Shown here piece after piece: positions 1-9,237 of a DNA stretch of 64,000 nucleotides. Source of the stretch: Paracoccaceae bacterium (GTDB lineage Bacteria; Pseudomonadota; Alphaproteobacteria; Rhodobacterales; Rhodobacteraceae); the NCBI GenBank assembly GCA_014879735.1, contig JACSRN010000076.1:52590-116589 (forward strand), in the 5' to 3' direction. A program made the position numbers and the translations under genes. The notes under the pieces were generated by a model. That model saw nothing but the letters and a program-made list of their open reading frames with translations, made no database searches and was not told the DNA's origin. The first letter of the stretch is position 1. Every line of letters begins with the position of its first letter.

Positions 1-302
1 GTGCGGATTGTATCGCCGGCAAAGACCGGGGTGGGGAAGCGCAGCCGTTCATAGCCATAGGTCATGGCACGCGGGTTGATCACGGTGGCGGTCAAGCCGA
101 TGCCGATGGCAAAGGTCATCGTGCCATGCGCGATGCGCCGCTCGAACGGCTGACCCTTGCAGAACTCGGCATCCATGTGATGCGGGAAGAAATCGCCCGA
201 ATGGCCGGCGTGAAACACGATATCGGCCTCGGTGATGGTACGGCCCAGTGTCTGCCGCTGCGCGCCGACCAGATAGTCCTCGTAGAATTGTTCCTGTTCC
301 AT
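1..302 (-). CDS. MaoC-family (R)-hydratase, 3' end outside the window
   Basis: Reading the minus strand from the ATG at 302 gives [20 protein letters not shown] and then about 80 more residues with no stop before the window edge. The stretch ([20 protein letters not shown], later [14 protein letters not shown], then [18 protein letters not shown]) is the hot-dog fold core of MaoC-like dehydratases, which hydrate or dehydrate acyl-CoA substrates. A good ribosome site (GGGGGAGG) lies 5-6 nt before the ATG. It faces another MaoC gene at 407 and resembles it in the YGYERLRF / YGYDRLRF segment, so the two look like distant paralogues. The substrate cannot be told. The C-terminus is missing only because the window ends. 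Confidence 0.85.
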   Translation of the reverse strand, partial: MEQEQFYEDYLVGAQRQTLGRTITEADIVFHAGHSGDFFPHHMDAEFCKGQPFERRIAHGTMTFAIGIGLTATVINPRAMTYGYERLRFPTPVFAGDTIR

Positions 303-406
303 GTGATCCTCCCCCATGCATTTTCTTTCATAAAAAAGATTTTGACAAATGAAAAATCTGCAGTAGCGTCAAGCGAAGAAGACTCACGACAGCGGCAGGG
401 GGGAGA
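303..406. promoter_or_regulatory. Divergent promoter/operator between two MaoC genes
   Basis: This is the only AT-rich stretch in the first 14 kb. It holds a consensus -35 hexamer TTGACA at 342-347 on the plus strand and an inverted repeat TTTCAT (326-331) / ATGAAA (349-354) that overlaps it. The arrangement suggests one regulator controlling both directions. Transcription start sites are inferred, not seen. Confidence 0.45.
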
Positions 407-976
407 ATGGCGCAGATCGGGATTCACGCTCGGGGTCTGCCCGGTTTACCGGCGGACCATGCCGCCATTCCCGTCTGGAATGCCGAAGACTGGTATTTCG
501 AGGATTTTGCCGTGGGCGACCGCATCCGCTCGATCCGCCGGACGATCTCGGAAGGCGAATCGATGCTGTTCAACAGCCTGGTGATGGATCACCACCCCTA
601 TGTCAGCGACGAGCTTTTCGCCCGCGAGGAGGGCACCTTCGGCCGCCGCCTGGTGGCCGGCGCCTTCGTCTTTTCGCTGGGCCTTGGGCTTGCGGCGACC
701 AATTGCCTGAACTCGTTCAGCTATGGCTATGACCGGCTGCGCTTCATCAAGCCGGTCTTCATCGGCGACACGATCTACACGATCCGCGAGAACCTCTCGA
801 AAGAGGTGCACAACGAAAAGATGGGCAAGCTGCGCGTCAGCTATTCCGTCTTCAAGGCACCCGGCGAGCAGGTGCTTTATGCCGAGCACCTGCTGACAGC
901 GCTTTACCGCGACCCGTCCGCCTTTGCCGAGGAAGCGGCGGTCCGCAAGGCTGCAAAGGAGAAGGCCCATGGCTGA
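407..976 (+). CDS. MaoC-family dehydratase
   Basis: A 189-residue single hot-dog protein of the MaoC dehydratase family. After a short N-terminal extension come [20 protein letters not shown], then the hydratase core with [17 protein letters not shown] (where typical family members carry a His-Gly segment) and [20 protein letters not shown]. Family members act on enoyl-CoA, mesaconyl-CoA or similar CoA esters in the cytoplasm. The ATG at 407 is preceded by GGGGAG. It is the first gene of a long plus-strand operon and overlaps the next gene by 8 bp. With the CaiB-type CoA-transferase two genes downstream it suggests that a CoA ester is made and hydrated or dehydrated in this pathway. The substrate is unknown. 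Confidence 0.85.
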   Translation: MAQIGIHARGLPGLPADHAAIPVWNAEDWYFEDFAVGDRIRSIRRTISEGESMLFNSLVMDHHPYVSDELFAREEGTFGRRLVAGAFVFSLGLGLAATNCLNSFSYGYDRLRFIKPVFIGDTIYTIRENLSKEVHNEKMGKLRVSYSVFKAPGEQVLYAEHLLTALYRDPSAFAEEAAVRKAAKEKAHG

Positions 977-2102
977 CACGATCCTGCGCGGCATGACCTG
1001 GGATCACCCCCGCGGCTATGACCCGATGGTTGCCACATCAGAGGCCTATGCCAGGGCGCACCCCGGCGTCACCATCACCTGGGAGCGGCGGTCGCTGCAG
1101 GCCTTTGCCGACCGGCCGATTTCCGAGATGGCCGAGACCTACGACCTGATGGTGATCGACCATCCGCATGTGGGCGAGGTGGCGCGGCAGGGCAATCTGC
1201 TGCCGCTCGACGGGTTGCGCGATGGTGAAATGGCGGCATTGGCGGCCGGGTCGGTGGGGCTGTCGCATCCGTCCTATGAATTTGCCGGGCGGCAATGGGC
1301 GCTGGCGATCGACACGGCCACGCCGGTGGCCGCCATGCGGCCCGACCGGCTTGACGCGCCGCCAGCAGTCTGGAGCGAGGTTCTGACGCTGGCGCGGCAG
1401 GGCCGTGTCGGCTTTGCCCTGATCCCGATCAATGCGCTGATGACGTTCTTCGGTCTGGCACGAAACCTCGGCTATGCGGTGGCCGCGGCGCCCGACCGGC
1501 TGATGGAGCGGCACCAGGCCGCGCATGTGCTGGATCTGATGCGCGAAATCGTCGCGCTGATGAATGCGCGCTGCCTGACACTGGATCCGATCGGCATCTA
1601 TGAATGGATGGGCCGGATGGCCGACGGACCGCATTACTCGCCCTTCGGCTATGGCTATACCAACTATTCGCGGGCGGGGTTCTGCGCCTATCCGCTGACT
1701 TTTCACGATGCGCCAGGCGTCCTGCGCAGCGATCCTTCGGGCACGGTTCTGGGGGGGACGGGCATCGCCATCTCGGCCTTCACGCAACATCCCGGGGTGG
1801 CGGTGGACTATGCCTTCTGGATCGCGGGGGCCGAGTGCCAGCGCGGGCTTTTCACCGCGAGCGGCGGCCAGCCGGGCCATGCCGCGGCCTGGGAGGACGA
1901 TGCCTGCAACGCCATGACGCGCAACTTCTTTCGCAACACCCGCCGCACGCTGGACAGCGCCTGGCTGCGGCCGCGCTATGACGGCTACATGGCGTTTCAG
2001 GATCAGGCCGGCGGCATCGTCCATCGCTGCCTGACGGGCAGGGCCAGCCCGGATGCCACGCTTGATGCCCTGGATGCCGCCTATCGGGAGAGCCGGACAT
2101 GA
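969..2102 (+). CDS. Solute-binding-like protein lacking a signal peptide
   Basis: A 377-residue protein that looks like a family 1 extracellular solute-binding protein: an N-terminal lobe with the segment [20 protein letters not shown], a central [11 protein letters not shown] region and a C-terminal helical part. The start is the ATG at 969, which begins [17 protein letters not shown]. There is no hydrophobic leader, Tat motif or lipobox, so export is not supported. It overlaps the preceding MaoC gene by 8 bp and the following CoA-transferase by 4 bp. Unlike the true binding-protein genes of this window it has no hairpin behind it. I infer a cytoplasmic ligand-binding or enzymatic role in the CoA branch of the operon; this is not demonstrated. 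Confidence 0.7.
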   Translation: MADTILRGMTWDHPRGYDPMVATSEAYARAHPGVTITWERRSLQAFADRPISEMAETYDLMVIDHPHVGEVARQGNLLPLDGLRDGEMAALAAGSVGLSHPSYEFAGRQWALAIDTATPVAAMRPDRLDAPPAVWSEVLTLARQGRVGFALIPINALMTFFGLARNLGYAVAAAPDRLMERHQAAHVLDLMREIVALMNARCLTLDPIGIYEWMGRMADGPHYSPFGYGYTNYSRAGFCAYPLTFHDAPGVLRSDPSGTVLGGTGIAISAFTQHPGVAVDYAFWIAGAECQRGLFTASGGQPGHAAAWEDDACNAMTRNFFRNTRRTLDSAWLRPRYDGYMAFQDQAGGIVHRCLTGRASPDATLDALDAAYRESRT

Positions 2103-3256
2103 CGCTGCCGCTGGACGGCATCCTTGTCGTCGACTTCAGCCAGTTCCTCTCCGGCCCGCTCTGCGCCCTGCGGCTGGCCGATCTGGGCGCCCGCGTCATC
2201 AAGATCGAACGGCCCGGAATGGGCGATCTGTGCCGCACGCTCTATCTGTCGGATACCGACATCGGCGGCACCAACAGCCTGTTCCACGCCATCAACCGCA
2301 ACAAGGAAAGCTTTACCGCCGATCTGCGCGACCCCGCGGACCGCGGGATGCTGTCGCAACTGGTTGCCCGCGCGGATGTGGTGATGCAGAATTTCCGCCC
2401 CGGCGTGATCGAGCGGCAGGGCTTCGGCTACGAGGCGGTGCGCGCGCTGAACCCGGGCGTCGTCTATGGCTCGATCTCGGGTTATGGCGAAGAAGGGCCC
2501 TGGGTCGATCTGCCGGGCCAGGATCTGCTGGCGCAATCCCGCTCGGGTCTTCTCTGGCTCACCGGCAGCCGCGACGATCCGCCGATGCCGATGGGCCTTG
2601 CCGTGGCCGACATGATGGCGGGCAATGCCCTGGCGCAGGGTATTCTCGCCGCATTGGTCCGCAAGGCGCGGACAGGCACGGGTGGCAAGGTCGAGACCTC
2701 GTTGATCGAGGCGCTGCTCGATTTCCAGTTCGAGGTGCTGACGACCTACCTGAACGACGGCAACCGGGCGCCGGTCCGTTCGGCGGTGAACGGCGCGCAT
2801 GCCTATCTGGGTGCACCCTACGGCATTTATCGCACGGCGGACGGCTGGCTGGCGCTGGCGATGACGCCCTCGCTGGAGCGGCTGGCAGCGCTGATGGCGA
2901 TTGGCGGGCTCGAACCCTACTACGACGATGCGGCCGCGGCGATGACGGCACGCGATGCGATCAAGGCGCGGATCGCCGAGGCCGTCGCACTGCGGACCAC
3001 GACGCAGTGGCTGGCGATCCTGCAACCCGCCGACATCTGGTGCGCCGAAGTCCTGGACTGGCCGGCGCTGTTTCAGACCGAGGCATTCCACCGCCTTGGC
3101 ATGGTGCAGCGCATCACCGGCGCCGGGGGCCGCACGCTAGACACGCTGCGGGGGCCGATCCGGATCGATGGCACGGCCCTTTGTCACGACCGCGCGGCGC
3201 CGGATCTGGGCGCCGACCGCGACAGGATCATCCGGGAGTTCGGCCTTTCGGGCTGA
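2099..3256 (+). CDS. CaiB/BaiF family CoA-transferase
   Basis: A 385-residue family III CoA-transferase. The N-terminus (ILVVDFSQFLSGPLCALRLADLGARVIKIE) is the typical Rossmann start, and the catalytic aspartate is Asp171 in AVADMMAG, the position that forms the acyl-aspartyl anhydride in formyl-CoA transferase. The C-terminal part (WCAEVLDWPALFQTEAF) matches the family. Such enzymes move CoA between carboxylic acids without ATP. It overlaps the preceding gene by ATGA, which suggests coupled translation. Its place beside MaoC and in front of a sugar importer is unusual and suggests that a carboxylic acid from the imported compound becomes a CoA thioester. The donor and acceptor are unknown. 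Confidence 0.9.
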   Translation: MTLPLDGILVVDFSQFLSGPLCALRLADLGARVIKIERPGMGDLCRTLYLSDTDIGGTNSLFHAINRNKESFTADLRDPADRGMLSQLVARADVVMQNFRPGVIERQGFGYEAVRALNPGVVYGSISGYGEEGPWVDLPGQDLLAQSRSGLLWLTGSRDDPPMPMGLAVADMMAGNALAQGILAALVRKARTGTGGKVETSLIEALLDFQFEVLTTYLNDGNRAPVRSAVNGAHAYLGAPYGIYRTADGWLALAMTPSLERLAALMAIGGLEPYYDDAAAAMTARDAIKARIAEAVALRTTTQWLAILQPADIWCAEVLDWPALFQTEAFHRLGMVQRITGAGGRTLDTLRGPIRIDGTALCHDRAAPDLGADRDRIIREFGLSG

Positions 3257-3335
3257 CCCGGCCGGAACGGCACGTCACCCGCAACAGGGTGCCGTGAAGC
3301 AATCGGCGCAAATGCGTCATATCGGGAGGAAGAAC

Positions 3336-4658
3336 ATGCGGACGATAACGACACTCGCGCTCGGGACGGCCCTTGTCGCCGTCGCAGGCCTGGCGAACGC
3401 CGACGAAACCTGGGGGGATTTCGGCGGCTATACCCTGCGCGTCAAGCTGATCGGCGGGGCGCAGTATGAAAAGCTCTATGCCGAGATTCCGAAATGGGAG
3501 GCGGCCACCGGCGCCAAGGTCGATATCGTCAGCCGCAAGAACCATTTCGAGCTGGACAAGGAAATCAAGCAGGACATCGCGGCAGGCACGATCGACTATT
3601 GCGTCGCCTCGAACCACACCTCCTTTGCACCGCAGTACGGCGATATCTACATCGACCTGAACGGCGTGATGAAGCCCGAGGTCCTGGCCGAATTCGACGC
3701 GCTGTCGCTGAAGAATGCCACCGTCAACGACGCGCTGGTGCAGTTGCCGCGGCATTCCGACGTCTCGAACCTGTTCTACCAGAAATCGCTCTATGAGGAT
3801 CAGGCCAACAAGGACGCCTTCAAGGCCAAGTTCGGCTACGATCTGGCGCCGCCCGACACGTTCGACCAATTCAAGGACCAGGCCATCTTCTTCGCCAAGG
3901 CGCCCGATTTCTTCGGCACCCAGTTCGTCGGCAAGGACGAGGCGATCACCGGCCGCTTCTACGAGATGCTGGTGGCGAACGGCGGCGCGCTGTTCGACGA
4001 AAACTGGAACCCGACCTTCAACTCGCCCGAGGGTCTGAAATCGCTGATGTGGTTCAAGGAACTTTATGATTCCAAGGCCGTCCCGGCCGGTTCGCTGAAC
4101 TATCTCTGGGACGATACCGGCATGGGCTTTGCCTCGGGCACCGTTGCGCTTGATCTTGACTGGGCGGGCTGGGCGGCGTTCTTCAACGATCCGGCCAATT
4201 CCAAGGTCGCGGGCAATGTGGGTCTGACCCGCGCACCCAAGGGCGATGGCGGCAAGCGTTCGGGCTGGGCGGGAAGCCATACCTTCTCGATCACCACGAC
4301 CTGCGACAATCAGGCCGCGGCCGTGTCGTTCATCACCTTCCTGACCGACCACGACAACCAGATGATCGAGGCGCGCCAGGGCCTGCTGCCCACGCGCACC
4401 AAGGTCTGGACCGACATCAAGGCGGAGTTCGAGGCCGCGGGCAACCCGTTCATGGTCGAGGTCTTCGACGTCTACGGCCAGTCGATGGCGGAAGACGCCT
4501 TTACGCCGCCGCTGATCGAGCCGTGGATCGAAGTGTCGAACGTGATCTGGCCGAACCTGCAGAAGGGTATCCTGGGCGAGATGGAACCGCAGGCCGCGCT
4601 GGACGATGCCGCCGCCAAGGCCAAGGTCATCATGGAAGACGCCGGCTACATCCAGTGA
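3336..4658 (+). CDS. Sugar ABC transporter periplasmic binding protein (CUT1)
   Basis: A 440-residue family 1 extracellular binding protein. The start at 3336 is chosen because GGGAGGA precedes it and because it gives a clean signal peptide, MRTITTLALGTALVAVAGLA, with cleavage after NA and before DETWGDFGG. The mature part shows typical SBP features (AEIPKWEAATGAKVDIVSRK, YWLWDDTG-like region at YLWDDTGMGFASGTVALDLD). It captures a sugar or sugar acid in the periplasm and delivers it to the two permeases that follow. A perfect 10-bp hairpin lies just downstream (4675-4703). The ligand is inferred to be a deoxysugar or oligosaccharide from the catabolic genes downstream. Confidence 0.9.
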   Translation: MRTITTLALGTALVAVAGLANADETWGDFGGYTLRVKLIGGAQYEKLYAEIPKWEAATGAKVDIVSRKNHFELDKEIKQDIAAGTIDYCVASNHTSFAPQYGDIYIDLNGVMKPEVLAEFDALSLKNATVNDALVQLPRHSDVSNLFYQKSLYEDQANKDAFKAKFGYDLAPPDTFDQFKDQAIFFAKAPDFFGTQFVGKDEAITGRFYEMLVANGGALFDENWNPTFNSPEGLKSLMWFKELYDSKAVPAGSLNYLWDDTGMGFASGTVALDLDWAGWAAFFNDPANSKVAGNVGLTRAPKGDGGKRSGWAGSHTFSITTTCDNQAAAVSFITFLTDHDNQMIEARQGLLPTRTKVWTDIKAEFEAAGNPFMVEVFDVYGQSMAEDAFTPPLIEPWIEVSNVIWPNLQKGILGEMEPQAALDDAAAKAKVIMEDAGYIQ

Positions 4659-4674
4659 TCGCCGCGTGACCATC

Positions 4675-4703
4675 CGGGCGGGGCCGCCATGCCGCCCCGC
4701 CCG
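4675..4703 (+). terminator. Intercistronic hairpin behind binding-protein gene
   Basis: A perfect inverted repeat of CGGGCGGGGC (4675-4684) and its complement (4694-4703) with a 9-nt loop. There is no T-run, and the operon continues. It likely slows 3' decay or attenuates transcription, so that more binding protein than permease is made. Confidence 0.6.
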
Positions 4704-4732
4704 CAGCTTTCAGGACCATGAGAGGTTCCGCC

Positions 4733-5635
4733 ATGCCGTTCTGGCGGCGCGAAAGCGCCATTCCCTATCTTTTGCTGCTTCCGGCGCTGGCGATCATGGC
4801 CCTGGTCGTGGCCTTTCCGCTGATCTTCTCGCTCTACACCAGCTTCACCGGCTATCGTCTGGTCAGGCCCGACAGTCTTTACGACTGGGTCGGCCTGCGG
4901 AACTACAGCCGCATCCTGCAGGATTACGATTTCTGGGTGGCCTTCGGGCGGACGGTGCTGTTTCTGACCGTGGTGCTGAACGTCGAGTTCCTGCTTGGCC
5001 TTGGCATTGCGCTCCTGATCAACCGGATCACCTGGGGGCAGCGGACGCTGCGCACCATCATGATGTTTCCCATGATGTTCTCGCCCATTCTTGTCGGCTT
5101 CCAGTTCAAGTTCATGTTCAACGACAACATCGGCATCGTGAACAACGCGCTGCAGTCGCTGGGCCTGTCGGACGGCGCGATCGCCTGGCTGGTCGACGGC
5201 AAGCTGGCCTTCTTCTCGATTGCCTTCGCCGAAGTGTGGATGTCGACCTCGGTCTTCGCGATCCTGCTGCTGGCCGGGCTTTTCGCCATGCCGCGCGATC
5301 CGCTTGAGGCCGCCAAGGTCGATGGCTGCAATGCCTGGCAGACCTTTCGCCATATCACGCTGCCCTTTCTGATGCCCTTCGCCTATATCGCCATGGCGAT
5401 CCGGTCGCTGGATGTGGCACGCGCCTATGACATCGTCACGGTGATGACGGATGGCGGCCCCGCCGGCCGGACCGAGCTGCTGTGGACGCTGATCGCCCGC
5501 GTCGGTTACGACAATTCCCGGATGGGGCTGGCCAATGCGATGGCCTATGTCTCGACCATCCTGTCGATCCTCTTCACCTGGTATTTCTACCGCAAGCTTG
5601 TAGCAGCCCGTCGCTACATGGGGGGTGCGCAATGA
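4733..5635 (+). CDS. Sugar ABC permease, MalF-type
   Basis: A 300-residue inner-membrane permease of the CUT1 class. It opens with a transmembrane helix (IPYLLLLPALAIMALVVAFP) and carries the cytoplasmic EAA loop near the C-terminus (PLEAAKVDGCNAWQTFRHITLP), which docks on the ATPase. About six membrane segments are visible. The ATG at 4733 is preferred over one at 4718 because GAGAGG lies at a proper distance before it. It overlaps the second permease by 4 bp. Confidence 0.9.
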   Translation: MPFWRRESAIPYLLLLPALAIMALVVAFPLIFSLYTSFTGYRLVRPDSLYDWVGLRNYSRILQDYDFWVAFGRTVLFLTVVLNVEFLLGLGIALLINRITWGQRTLRTIMMFPMMFSPILVGFQFKFMFNDNIGIVNNALQSLGLSDGAIAWLVDGKLAFFSIAFAEVWMSTSVFAILLLAGLFAMPRDPLEAAKVDGCNAWQTFRHITLPFLMPFAYIAMAIRSLDVARAYDIVTVMTDGGPAGRTELLWTLIARVGYDNSRMGLANAMAYVSTILSILFTWYFYRKLVAARRYMGGAQ

Positions 5636-6501
5636 CCGCAACTGTCGAAAGCCAGCGGTCCAAGGCGCTGAAGCGCGCGGGGCTGACCGCGCTGACCTTC
5701 CTGCTGATGGTGGTGATGTGCGTGCCGGGGTTGTGGGTCGTGCTGTCGGCCTTTCGCCCCAATGCCGAGATTCTGGCGAAACCGCCGGTCTGGATTCCGC
5801 AAAATCCGACATTCGACAATTTCCGCAAGATCTTCGGCCTTGGCACCGATCAGGTGGCGATCCCGGTCGGCAGCTATTTCATGAACTCGCTGATCATCGC
5901 GCTGACCTCGACCGCCATTGCGCTGATGATCGGCATGGCGGGGGGCTATGCCTTTGCCCGCTACCGTTTTCGCGGCAAGGGCGGGATCTTCCTCGGCCTG
6001 ATGCTGTTTCGCGCCGTGCCGGGGATCGCGCTGTCGCTGCCGGTCTTCATCATCTGGAGCAAGATGGGCATCATCGACACCAAGCTGGGGCTGATCATCG
6101 TCTATGTCAGCCTGAACGTGCCCTTCACCATCTGGCTGATCGACGGCTTCTTCCGCCAGATCCCGCTGTCGCTGTCCGAGGCGGCACAGGTGGATGGCTG
6201 CACCCGCTGGCAGGCCTATTGGAAGATCGAGTTCCCGCTGGCGCGGTCGGGAATCGCGGCGGCCGGCGTCTTCGCCTTCCTGACCTCGTGGAACGAATTT
6301 GCCCTGGCCAGCCAGCTTACGCGCTCCACCACCTCGAAAACCCTGCCCGTGGGCCTGCTGGATTTCACGGCGCAGTTCACCATCGACTGGGCAGGCATGT
6401 GTGCCATGGCGGTGATCATCATCGTCCCCGCACTGATCCTGACCTTCCTCGTGCAGAAACATCTGATCGCCGGCCTGACCTTCGGCGGCGTGAAAGGATA
6501 A
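5632..6501 (+). CDS. Sugar ABC permease, MalG-type
   Basis: A 289-residue partner permease of the CUT1 importer. It has an N-terminal membrane helix (LTFLLMVVMCVPGLWVVLSAF), further helices, and the EAA loop LSEAAQVDGCTRWQAYWKIE. The ending (KHLIAGLTFGGVKG) is typical of MalG-type permeases. The start codon overlaps the stop of the first permease (ATGA), so the two are probably made in equal amounts. It forms the heterodimeric channel for the binding protein encoded at 3336. Confidence 0.92.
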   Translation: MTATVESQRSKALKRAGLTALTFLLMVVMCVPGLWVVLSAFRPNAEILAKPPVWIPQNPTFDNFRKIFGLGTDQVAIPVGSYFMNSLIIALTSTAIALMIGMAGGYAFARYRFRGKGGIFLGLMLFRAVPGIALSLPVFIIWSKMGIIDTKLGLIIVYVSLNVPFTIWLIDGFFRQIPLSLSEAAQVDGCTRWQAYWKIEFPLARSGIAAAGVFAFLTSWNEFALASQLTRSTTSKTLPVGLLDFTAQFTIDWAGMCAMAVIIIVPALILTFLVQKHLIAGLTFGGVKG

Positions 6502-6504
6502 GAC

Positions 6505-7599
6505 ATGGCTGAGATCACGCTGGACAAGGTCGTCAAGAAATACGGTGGGCTGGATGTCGTCCACGGTATCGACCTGCAGATCGCGCATGAGGAATTCGTG
6601 GTGCTGGTCGGCCCTTCGGGCTGCGGCAAGTCGACCACGCTGCGGATGATCGCCGGGCTGGAGGACATTTCCGGCGGCCTTGTGAAAATCGGCGACCGGG
6701 TGGTGAACGACCTGCCGCCGCGCAAGCGCAACATCTCGATGGTGTTCCAGAACTATGCGCTCTATCCGCATATGAACGTGCGGGAAAATCTGGGCTTCGG
6801 CTTGAAGATCGCCGGCGAGGCCACAGCAAGCATCGTGAAGCGGGTCGACGAGGCCGCCGAAATTCTGGGCCTGACCCCGCTGCTGGACCGGACGCCCGCC
6901 GAACTGTCAGGCGGGCAGCGCCAGCGCGTCGCCATGGGTCGCGCGATCGTGCGCCGGCCCGACGTGTTCCTGTTCGACGAACCGCTGTCGAACCTTGATG
7001 CGAAACTTCGCGGCCAGATGCGGGCCGAGATCAAGAAGCTGCACCAGAAGGTGCGCACGACCGTGGTCTATGTCACTCATGATCAGGTCGAGGCGATGAC
7101 GCTGGCCGATCGCATCGTCGTCATGCGCGACGGGCGGATCGAGCAGGTCGGCAGCCCGATGGACGTGTTCAATCATCCGCGCACGACCTTTGTGGCCACC
7201 TTCATCGGCAGCCCGCCAATGAACCTCCTGCCTGCCACGATCTCGGGCGGCGCCGTCCGGCTGGCCGACGGCACTGCCGTGCCGATCCCCGACCGCCTGT
7301 CGGACCGCGTGCATGAAGGGCGGCGGGTCACGCTTGGAATCCGCCCCGACGACATCAGCCCGGTCGGTCACGGCCTGAGCCAGGATGGCCCGGGCGCCGA
7401 GGTCGAGATGGAGGTGGAACTGGCCGAACCCCTTGGCATGGAAAGCCTGATCTACACCCGACTTGCGGGGCAGGAGGTGCAGGCGAAACTCTATGGTCCG
7501 CGCCTCGTCCAGCCGGGCGAGCGGCTTTCCTTCCGCATGGCGCTGGACCGGGCGCATCTCTTCGATGCCGAAACCGGCCGTTCGGTGCGAGAAGACTGA
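6505..7599 (+). CDS. Sugar ABC ATP-binding protein, MalK/UgpC-type
   Basis: A 364-residue ATPase. Walker A is GPSGCGKST (residues 36-44), the Q-loop lies in SMVFQNYALYPHM, the signature LSGGQ is at 134-138, Walker B VFLFDEP at 154-160 and the switch histidine is His192 (VTHDQ). The C-terminal third is a TOBE/OB regulatory domain (NLLPATISGG, LGIRPDDI), as in MalK and UgpC. It powers the importer formed by the two genes upstream. It starts 3 nt after the MalG-type gene and its stop shares one base with the start of the next gene (TGATG). Confidence 0.93.
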   Translation: MAEITLDKVVKKYGGLDVVHGIDLQIAHEEFVVLVGPSGCGKSTTLRMIAGLEDISGGLVKIGDRVVNDLPPRKRNISMVFQNYALYPHMNVRENLGFGLKIAGEATASIVKRVDEAAEILGLTPLLDRTPAELSGGQRQRVAMGRAIVRRPDVFLFDEPLSNLDAKLRGQMRAEIKKLHQKVRTTVVYVTHDQVEAMTLADRIVVMRDGRIEQVGSPMDVFNHPRTTFVATFIGSPPMNLLPATISGGAVRLADGTAVPIPDRLSDRVHEGRRVTLGIRPDDISPVGHGLSQDGPGAEVEMEVELAEPLGMESLIYTRLAGQEVQAKLYGPRLVQPGERLSFRMALDRAHLFDAETGRSVRED

Positions 7600-8711
7600 T
7601 GGCCCGCATCGAACATGTCGAAATCCGGATGGTCACTCTGGTGCCGCTGGTGAAGCGGACCGATGCAATCCAGTCCTTCGTCGCACAGGAAACGCCGATG
7701 GTCCGGATCACCGATGCCGAGGGCGCTACCGGCACCGGCTACAGCTATACCATCGGCACCGGCGGCCCGGCGGTGATCAGCCTGCTGCGCGACACCCTGG
7801 TACCGCGCCTGATCGGGCGCGAGGCAGAGGAGATCGAGTCGATCTGGCGCGACCTCCTGTTCGCGACCCATGCGACGGCGGTAGGGGCGATCACCTCCAT
7901 CGCGCTTGCCGCCGTCGACACCGCCCTCTGGGATCTGCGCTGCCGCCGCGCCGGGCTGCCGCTGTGGCGCATGGCCGGTGGTGCCAAGCCCGCGATCCCG
8001 CTTTATTCCACCGAAGGTGGCTGGCTGCATATCGACACCGCGGCATTGGTCGAGGATGCCCAGGCGGTCAAGGCCCAGGGCTTTGCCGGATCGAAGGTCA
8101 AGGTAGGCAAGCCGCATCTGGCCGAGGATCGGGCGCGGCTGGCCGCGGTGCGGGCGACAGTGGGCGACGATTTCCGCCTGATGGTCGATGCCAATCAGGC
8201 CTTCCATTATCACGAAGCACTGCTGCGCGCCCGGATGCTGGCCGATGTCGGCATCACCTGGTTCGAAGAACCGATGCCGGCCGACGACCTGACCGGGCAT
8301 GCGCGGCTGGCGGAACGTTCTGACGTGCCGATCGCGGTGGGCGAAAGCCTGTATTCGCCCGGCCAGTTCGCCGATTACATGCAGGCCCGCGCCTGCTCCA
8401 TTGTGCAGGTCGACGTGGGTCGTGTCGGCGGCATCACGCCCTGGCTGAAGGTGGCGCATATGGCCGAGGCGATGAACCTTGCCGTCTGCCCGCATTTCCT
8501 GATGGAGCTGCATGTCAGCCTGGTCTGCGCCATTCCGAACTCCTGGATGCTGGAATACATCCCGCAGTTGGACCCGATCACCGAGACCCGGCTCGATATC
8601 CGCAACGGGCTGGCCCATCCGCCGGATACGGCGGGGCTGGGGATCGGCTGGGACGAAGATGCCATTGCCCGGCAGGTGGTGCCCGGCAGCCTGTCGGAAC
8701 ACCGAATCTGA
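7599..8711 (+). CDS. Enolase-superfamily (mandelate racemase-type) sugar acid dehydratase
   Basis: A 370-residue member of the mandelate racemase/muconate lactonizing group. Metal ligands are Asp197 (LMVDANQ), Glu223 or 224 (WFEEPM) and Glu249 (AVGES). The general base pair is Lys166-x-Lys168 on one side; His299 and Asp272 (VDVGRVGG) are the likely His-Asp dyad on the other. This set of residues fits an aldonate dehydratase or racemase acting through an enolate. In this operon the expected reaction is aldonate (for example L-fuconate or L-rhamnonate) to 2-keto-3-deoxy-aldonate. The exact sugar cannot be read from sequence. It sits between the importer ATPase and the mutarotase. Confidence 0.85.
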   Translation: MARIEHVEIRMVTLVPLVKRTDAIQSFVAQETPMVRITDAEGATGTGYSYTIGTGGPAVISLLRDTLVPRLIGREAEEIESIWRDLLFATHATAVGAITSIALAAVDTALWDLRCRRAGLPLWRMAGGAKPAIPLYSTEGGWLHIDTAALVEDAQAVKAQGFAGSKVKVGKPHLAEDRARLAAVRATVGDDFRLMVDANQAFHYHEALLRARMLADVGITWFEEPMPADDLTGHARLAERSDVPIAVGESLYSPGQFADYMQARACSIVQVDVGRVGGITPWLKVAHMAEAMNLAVCPHFLMELHVSLVCAIPNSWMLEYIPQLDPITETRLDIRNGLAHPPDTAGLGIGWDEDAIARQVVPGSLSEHRI

Positions 8712-8736
8712 ATCTGCAAAAGAGAAGGGGAGGCCA

Positions 8737-9066
8737 ATGGAACGCATGGGAATGGTGATCGCCCTCAAGCCCGACAAGATCGAGGCGTACAAGCGGCTGC
8801 ATGCGGCGGTCTGGCCGGATGTTCTGGCCAAGATCAGCGACTGCAACATCACCAATTACTCGATCTTCCTGAAGCGTCCGGAGAATCTGCTGTTCGGCTA
8901 CTGGGAATATACCGGCAGCGATTTTGCCGCCGATGCCGCAAAGATGGCGGCGGATCCGCGGACCCAGGAATGGTGGTCGGTCTGCATGCCCTGCCAGGAG
9001 CCCTTGGCCACGCGCAAGGAAGGGGAATGGTGGGCGATGATGGAAGAGGTGTTTCATCATGACTGA
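8737..9066 (+). CDS. L-rhamnose mutarotase family protein (RhaM-type)
   Basis: A 109-residue protein of the RhaM (DUF718) family, with the usual start (ERMGMVIALKPDKIEAYKRLH), the central NITNYSIFLK, the NLLFGYWEYTG strand and the ending WWAMMEEVFHHD. Family members interconvert alpha and beta pyranose forms of L-rhamnose or related 6-deoxysugars and supply the right anomer to the first dehydrogenase. AGAAGGGGAGG precedes the ATG at 8737. Members of this family also occur in L-fucose operons such as that of Campylobacter jejuni, so it does not by itself prove rhamnose. Confidence 0.88.
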   Translation: MERMGMVIALKPDKIEAYKRLHAAVWPDVLAKISDCNITNYSIFLKRPENLLFGYWEYTGSDFAADAAKMAADPRTQEWWSVCMPCQEPLATRKEGEWWAMMEEVFHHD

Positions 9067-9237
9067 CACCCCGCCCGAACCGTGGCGGAAGTGCCGGCTC
9101 GCGGGCCGGCCGGCCACGACGCCCGCCTCCGGGCCGAAGGCGGTCTGGCCATGAACGCCGCGATCAGGGTCCACGGCGCCATCCCGGAAACGATGGATCG
9201 GCAAGGCGCCCGTCTGACCTGGGGAAGGTACTGAACC
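9067..9237. other. Short non-coding gap inside the operon
   Basis: A 171-bp gap in an otherwise tightly packed operon. It holds two tiny ATG frames in tandem (31 codons from 9059 and 27 codons from 9151, the first ending in ATGA at the second), but neither shows a recognised protein. I do not call a gene here. Confidence 0.3.

Noticed and set aside
9059..9234. Two tiny tandem ORFs (31 and 27 codons) between mutarotase and second enolase
   Set aside because: The first lies within and overlaps the end of the mutarotase, neither has a convincing ribosome site or family features.
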